Source: Coprinopsis marcescibilis
Lineage: Eukaryota > Basidiomycota > Agaricomycetes > Agaricales > Psathyrellaceae
NCBI GenBank assembly: GCA_004369085.1
Contig: ML210391.1
Coordinates: forward strand, 1 to 13,307
Reading direction: 5' to 3'
Length of the DNA stretch: 13,307 bases
Shown here in pieces: positions 8,931-13,307 of the stretch. A program made the translations under genes and the position numbers. How positions within the stretch are numbered: the stretch's first letter is position 1; each line of letters opens with the position of its first letter. The notes below the pieces were generated by a model, which saw only the letters and a program-made list of their open reading frames with translations, did not search any database and was not told where the DNA came from.

Positions 8931-9167
8931 GAAGTTCGGCATGTCCTGAACAAGCCCGTCTCTGGACAAACCAAACCACAGCTCATTGCCCTTGTGGCCC
9001 ATTTCAATCTGAATCACAGCCAGAACTACCCCATAAACCAGCTATGCCAACTCATCAATCAACATCTTGACAACAACTATGCAGACTTATATGGCAACGA
9101 GGTCTATCAACCACTCTACAGATGTTGCAACCCACAACAGCAGTCACCCACACTGTCTTCGTCATGA
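8931..9167 (+). pseudogene. SAP-like N-terminal fragment of a retroelement gag-like protein
   Basis: An open fragment of 78 codons from just after TGA 8928 to TGA 9165. It reads LNKPVSGQTKPQLIALVAHF, resembling the helix-hinge-helix of SAP-like domains with the characteristic SG-K-L pattern. A glutamine- and asparagine-rich stretch follows (NQLCQLINQHLDNNYADLYG). It lies in the same reading frame as the gag-like frame that resumes at 9477, so it may be the N-terminus of the same protein, interrupted by stops. Mushroom retroelement gag-like proteins of this type often carry an N-terminal SAP-like segment. The call is tentative because the match is short and there is no intact start codon. Confidence 0.4.
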
Positions 9168-9320
9168 AGTTCTACAATACAAACCAACACAGAACACCCT
9201 CCTTCGTGGCAGGGCGTCTCTGATCATGCATCTGAAACCACTGTTGGACCTCAGGAAACAGTACAGAATGCTGACAAACAATTGGACAACACTCAAGGTT
9301 AGTCTTGTTCCACCTCTTCA

Positions 9321-9450
9321 GGACATCAAGGTCCACTCTCCATGGGTATGAAAACCCTATTATTTGGCATCAAAGCCAGTCCGTCCTTGGGTATCAAAAC
9401 CCTTATTGTTCAAGGCATTAAAGCCACGGTTCCCACCAGGTATTAAAACC
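9321..9450 (+). repeat. Periodic array of a 12-bp motif, GGYATNAAARCC
   Basis: Five close copies start at 9345, 9366, 9390, 9414 and 9439, with a divergent sixth (GGACATCAAGGTCC) at 9321. Spacing is 24, 21, 24, 24 and 25 bp. Copies alternate between GGTATNAAAACC and GGCATNAAAGCC, and the variable sixth base changes from copy to copy. Each copy is an imperfect palindrome. In the gag frame the array reads as G-I/M-K-A/T repeats. Confidence 0.75.
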
Positions 9451-9476
9451 TGTGACATCTCGAAATTCCTCAACTT

Positions 9477-10616
9477 GTGAGGAATTATGACCACTTGCTG
9501 AAGCCTTTACCATTAGATTGGGTTGAAAATCTCGAGAATTTCTTCCATGAGAACCCACCATCAAAAGCCCCATCACCAGCCCCATCAATGGCCCGTCACC
9601 TGCCATTCCCCGACCGGCCATTCAGCCATCATCCAGCACGAATCACCATACAAGGCTGGCAAGATGCGTTGGATCACAAGCGAGTGGAGCTGGTTTCATT
9701 GTCCCAGAATCTGTTATCAAAGTTTCAAGAATGGCTGGTCATCTCATGTACTGCTTACACATTTAACAGACAAATATTGTCAATACAAGAACACATCATC
9801 ACTACCAACTATAAACGAAGATTTTGTCATTGACGCCAGCAGGAAGGTATCAACTGTAACCAAATCCACACCAATGTCTGAAGAATCCGAGATGACTTTT
9901 GATGAGTGGTCTCAAGCATGGAAACACCTATTACCTCTTATCCAGAAATACCTCAACTCCGACTACGATGCATGGCATGCCCACTACAACCTCATCCACT
10001 ATGCTGAAAACCGTAGTGAGCATTGGTCACTTTGGCTAGCTTATGACATTGAAATACGCAACAGGTGTACATTCATTGGAGACGACCCTGGAGTTCTTCA
10101 CAAAAAGATCTGGAAAGACCTCGAACTCTGCTACCTCAAAAATAGTGTTAGAGATCAAGTCCAAGAGGAAATATGGAGTGAGCTGAGAAGGGAGACTGGG
10201 AGGAGTGGATTGTCATCCCATTACTATTCCAGTAACAACACCAACGGTTGCAGCTATGACAGTCATGCCAACTATTGCAGCCACGACAGCAACAGTTACT
10301 GTCCACATAGATGGGAACACTCCTTTCAACAACCGTATCCACAAAAAGACTCAGCAACATCTGGCCGCTGTATCTTCTGTGGAGATTCATCACATGTTTC
10401 AAGATCATGCACCAACTCGACTTCCTCAACAGGTCACCCATGTCATCTCATCTGACAAAAACCTGGAGATCTGCGGCGGGACGCACAAAGAAGATCCTAT
10501 TGTTTCGGCTGGAACAATATTCCAGATGCACCCAACAGAACTGCACCTATGGGGAACACTGGTGCTCACTATGCGGATCCAAGTCTCACAACACACAATC
10601 CTGCCCTTCCATTTGA
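9477..10616 (+). pseudogene. Gag-like (nucleocapsid) protein of a basidiomycete retroelement, frameshifted
   Basis: The first frame (9477 to about 9810) contains ARITIQGWQDALDHKRVELV and SIQEHIITTNY. It shifts near 9810 into a second frame containing DFVIDASRKVSTV, MTFDEWSQAWKHLLPLI, YDIEIRNR and IWKDLELCYLKNSV. A Ser/Asn/Tyr-rich linker leads to the zinc knuckle CIFCGDSSHVSRSC (CX2CX4HX4C, about 10369-10410). Near 10440 the frame shifts back to the first one, and a second knuckle CSLCGSKSHNTQSC ends the protein at 10616. A capsid-like helical region plus two CCHC knuckles directly upstream of an RT is the order expected for gag. Similar two-knuckle proteins accompany RT genes in many mushroom genomes, as I recall. 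At least two frameshifts make it non-functional. Confidence 0.78.
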
Positions 10617-10635
10617 ATTTACCCTGATAGTAATG

Positions 10636-11335
10636 CCCTTCATTGCTGATGCATGGGCAGATGCCATCTCGGAATTAGAACCAAAAATCCAACAAAAATT
10701 CCAAAATATTCCCTCTTCCTTATGAAATGGCTTCGACATGGGTGTTCACTCTGTTCTCACCACATGCTTCAACCCCAACAACCATTCATCTGCTTTACAG
10801 CATTCAACCACTGTCAAAAATCACATTAAGAAAGAACTCTCCTTACAAAGATATACCAGCCCATTCTCTCAGTCACAGCTAGAAGCAATCATAGGCAAAT
10901 TTTGGTCATTGCCACTCGGCATCGTTGAGAAAGCAGGATCTCCTGGTGAGTAAAGGATTGTACAAGACTTCTCCTATCCACAGAATGACATGTTACAGCC
11001 ATCAGTCAACGACAAAATCAACATTGACGACTCTCCATGCAAATGGGGAACATTCTCTGAAATCATCAAGATAGTCCTATCTGCCTTGCCAGGAACTCAA
11101 GCAGCCACATTGGATGTCAATTCAGCCTTTTGCTGCTGCCCCATACACCCATCACAGCAAGTTCATTTCATCTTTATGTGGAAAGGAAAATTCTATATAG
11201 ATCACAATGCACCATCCAGTGCTAGAAGCTCTGGCGGAGTCTTTGGTCACCTTGCAGATGCCCTTCTAGAAATTCTCAAGACACATGGGATTGGACCAAG
11301 ATGTCACCCATGTAGATGATCATGCATTGTTCTTC
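10636..11335 (+). pseudogene. Reverse transcriptase of the same retroelement, truncated at the VDD motif
   Basis: One frame runs from about 10636 with stops at TGA 10723 (before NGFDMGVHSV) and a TAA at 10948-10953 (within SPGE*RIVQDFSYP). Blocks in order are NPNNHSSALQH, ELSLQRYTSPF, RIVQDFSYPQND, SVNDKINIDDSPCKWGTF, AATLDVNSAFCCCPIHPSQQ (first catalytic Asp), GKFYIDHNAP, SSGGVFGHLADALLEIL and THGIGP. After a +1 shift near 11300 the sequence reads THVDDHALFF, the catalytic VDD block. It stops there, because sequence from about 11336 belongs to the opposite-strand element. RNase H and the integrase or recombinase are absent, so the order cannot be proven. The wording is closer to the DIRS/Ngaro-like RTs of Agaricomycetes than to Ty3/gypsy. 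It sits 20 nt after the gag-like frame. Confidence 0.85.
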
Positions 11336-12890
11336 ATTTTTTACCTTCTTGAAGATCTGATCCATCATGGCTTGAAATGTGGCTGGTGAGTTGCACATTC
11401 CAAAGAACATGACAGTTGGTTCATATAGTCCAAGATTTGTTTTGAAGGCTGCTTTCCATTGGTCTCTGTCTTTGATCTGGATGTTGTTGTAGCCCCATCA
11501 GACATCTAGTTTGGTGAAGTATTTGGCACCTTTAAGTTGATCTAGTAATTCCCTGATGAGGGGGAGAGCATAGGCCTTTTTGATTGTCCATTTGTTCAGG
11601 TATTGATAGTCTTGGCAGGGCCGGAGTTTTCCATCCTTCTTCTTTACAAAGAAGAATGGGGAGGCCATAGGGGATTGGGATGGTCAAATGTATCACTTCC
11701 CAAGGTTTTCCTGGATGAATGCTTGAAGCTCCTTTTGTTCCAGTGTGGTGAGATTGTACGTTTTAAAAGATTTGGGAAGAAAGCTGTCTTTCATTTCAAT
11801 CTTGTGATCCCAGGGTTTTGCCTCAGGGAATCTGTCCAATTTATCTTTACTGAAAATGTCAAGGGAGTTGTGATATTCTTCCAGGATTCTTTCCTTTAAG
11901 GGTTTCTTGGGTTCTTTCTTTGATTTGAAAGCAAGTTCCTGTGCAATGGTGGATTTGGCTTGAATCCAGAGAGTTCAAATGTGTTGAGCTTCCTTTCCTT
12001 GGAATGTGTTTAGCAGGGACAAATTGATCTGTTCATCAGTGAGTGGTTCAAGTTTGGGTTTTTATTTGGTACATTTTCTTTCAAGGTAATTGAGAAATGC
12101 CTGATTGATTTTGGTCATGTCTCTGCTTCTCCAGGAAAGTGTTCTGCTTTTCCAGTCGATTTCTGGGTTTGCTTTCTTGAGCCATGGCTTGCCAAGGGTA
12201 ATTTTTTCCTTTCCAAGTCTGGTGATATAGAATCTTTCTTTGAATCTTTGTCTGTTGATGGTGATCCAGGCATATCAACATTTTTGGCTGGAATTGGCAG
12301 ATGTATTTGAGTGAGTTTTCCTTCTATTTTTCATGCATAGTTTTGATCAACAAAGGTATTGTCTGCTCCACAATCCATGAGGGTTTTGGTTTCAACATTT
12401 CCTGGTCTCTTCTTTCCATTGCATGACAGGGTAGTGGGAAATTTCAAAGTGATATTTGAAGGGTCGACTATAGAAAAGATCTTACAGTTTTTGGAGTAAC
12501 TACAGTTGGTGTAATTCTCCTTAGGCAAAACCCAAATTTTTCTCAATTTTGTCTTGGAAAATTTCTTGTTCTTCTTCATTTATTTCTTTCAGAAGCTGTT
12601 GGACCTGTTGATACTAGGCTCCTTTTCCAGAGGCTGGTTTTTTGCTGTTATTGCTCAAGTAGGGGGGTGGTTTTTGGTCTCCTTTGGGTTTCTTGGGATA
12701 TTCATTGACTCAGTGTCCTGTTTCTTGAGAGAAGTAGCATCCTCCTGTCCTTTGGAGTTCTGCTTTTATCTCGTTGGTGAGTTTTGGAAGTTGGACAAAT
12801 GGTTTCCCTCATCGGATGGTGAAGGCATCAATGTTCATGGGTATTCCCATCTCTTCAGTTTTTTGGGAGGAGTTGGACGATTCAGGGTGT
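11310..12890 (-). pseudogene. Ty3/gypsy retrotransposon gag-pol relic (zinc knuckle, protease, reverse transcriptase)
   Basis: Read from right to left. The gag end (12890-12640) has MNIDAFTIR, VQLPKLTNEIKAELQRTGG and a decayed zinc knuckle CYFSQETGH*VNEYPKK, in which the second and last Cys are Ser and Tyr. The protease (12579-12331) carries KTLMDCGADNTFVDQNYA, the retropepsin active-site loop with DCGA in place of D-S/T-G-A. A frameshift near 12273 follows (PIPAKNVD to AWITINRQRF), then GKPWLKKANPEIDW, DSFLPKSFKTY and EQKELQAFIQENL. The RT (about 11680-11310) shows [78 protein letters not shown] and CMIIYMGDILV, the YMDD box with its first Asp changed to Gly. Stops include TGA with plus-strand complements at 11498, 11684, 11693, 11975, 12710 and 12809, and TAA at 12062. 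The RNase H, integrase and LTRs are missing. The family call is secure. Confidence 0.95.
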
Positions 12891-12918
12891 CACAAACAGT
12901 GGCAGTGTTAGCAGACAA

Positions 12919-12982
12919 AGACAAGGAGAGACAATCACAATTGGTGTGATGAGTGGCAAGGAGAGACGGCCACAATCAGGAG
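12919..12982 (+). repeat. Imperfect direct duplication, 36-bp period
   Basis: CAAGGAGAGACAATCACAAT near 12920 and CAAGGAGAGACGGCCACAAT near 12957 are related copies. They lie between the Ty3/gypsy relic and the right inverted-repeat copy. Confidence 0.7.
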
Positions 12983-13011
12983 TACTTTACCCTGCCCCAC
13001 AGGTCCTTGCG
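12980..13011 (-). repeat. Right copy of the 32-bp inverted repeat
   Basis: Begins GAGTACTTTACCCTG and ends CACAGGTCCTTGCG. It is the reverse complement of 861-892 with one substitution. As on the left, GC-rich sequence lies immediately outside it (13012-13110), although that sequence is not a clear copy of the left minisatellite. Confidence 0.85.
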
Positions 13012-13146
13012 GCAGCCATGCGGCCCTGGCATGGAGCTGGTGCGGCCGTGTGGCTAGAGTGTGGCTCTGGCACAGCTTCAGCTGCATGGCTAGGAGGAGG
13101 ATGTGCTGCAATTCTCAAATGGAAGACTGCCAATAACTTCAGCTAG

Positions 13147-13248
13147 ATGATTCATGTGATGCTCTACTATCACACTCAAATTGTGCAATCCAAACAGGAA
13201 AGAAACATGGAGGAAGATGATGAGAATGAACAGGAAGAAGAAGAATAA
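13147..13248 (+). CDS. Small acidic C-terminal reading frame, unrecognised
   Basis: A 33-codon frame beginning MIHVMLYYHTQIVQ and ending in the acidic tail NMEEDDENEQEEEE before TAA. The frame directly upstream (12946-13146) is in phase and separated only by a TAG, so this could be the 3' end of a longer decayed gene. The upstream part is GC-rich and overlaps the inverted repeat, which argues against real coding there. No family is recognised. A T tract and an AT-rich tail follow to the window end. Confidence 0.25.
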   Translation: MIHVMLYYHTQIVQSKQERNMEEDDENEQEEEE

Positions 13249-13307
13249 ATACAATAGAATGTATGTACTGTAACTATAGTTTTTTTTATCTACTATTTCA
13301 GTTTTTT

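Noticed and set aside
11603..11899. 98-codon plus-strand open frame
   Set aside because: It is the antisense of the Ty3/gypsy protease-RT linker and RT start, where the minus strand gives clear family motifs.
12554..12949. 131-codon plus-strand frame with a hydrophobic, membrane-like start
   Set aside because: It is antisense to the Ty3 gag end and protease linker; the hydrophobic look comes from reading lysine- and glutamate-rich codons backwards.
1..13307. tRNA, rRNA, LTR pairs and intact element termini
   Set aside because: None could be identified by reading; long direct repeats flanking the Ty3/gypsy relic are absent from the window as far as I can see.

Overview
The window looks like repeat-rich, gene-poor chromosomal DNA from a filamentous basidiomycete, most likely an Agaricomycete. 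The grounds are short (49-66 nt) GT-AG introns with fungal branch sites and a Tnp2-type (CACTA/EnSpm) transposase of the agaricomycete kind. A Ty3/gypsy pol with the typical agaricomycete reverse transcriptase wording and a second retroelement family common in mushrooms point the same way. No bacterial operon, rRNA, tRNA or CRISPR is visible. I had no database, so family calls rest on motif recognition.

Layout: (1) 1-205, minus strand: the first exons of a spliced gene with a bipartite nuclear-localisation-like segment, running off the left edge. (2) About 330-870: a degenerate GC-rich minisatellite ending at a 32-bp element (861-892). A 31/32-identical inverted copy of that element lies at 12980-13011. 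(3) 1367-3894, plus strand: a decayed multi-exon gene with an RS-rich segment, a long coiled coil and a C-terminal domain of a repetitive hypothetical family. (4) 3895-5115: no gene, but several tandem repeats. (5) 5116-8156, plus strand: a dead Tnp2 transposase with frameshifts, TGA stops, one internal deletion and one recognisable intron. (6) 8157-8930: AT-rich, non-coding, hairpins. (7) 8931-11335, plus strand: a retroelement with a SAP-like N-terminal fragment, a periodic 12-bp motif array, a gag-like protein with two zinc knuckles, and an RT broken off at its VDD motif. (8) 12890-11310, minus strand: a Ty3/gypsy relic (zinc knuckle, protease, RT) that runs head-on into the previous RT, meeting it at its own YMDD-equivalent. 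(9) 12900-13307: a short duplication, the right inverted-repeat copy and a small acidic reading frame.

Nothing between the ends looks like a functioning system; it is a nest of mobile-element relics. Several premature stops are TGA where the families have arginine, which fits decay of methylated CpG. The most unusual structures are the two reverse transcriptases fused tail-to-tail at their catalytic motifs, the 12-kb-spaced inverted repeat, the 24-bp-period motif array, and the decayed coiled-coil gene that could be a companion of the Tnp2 element.
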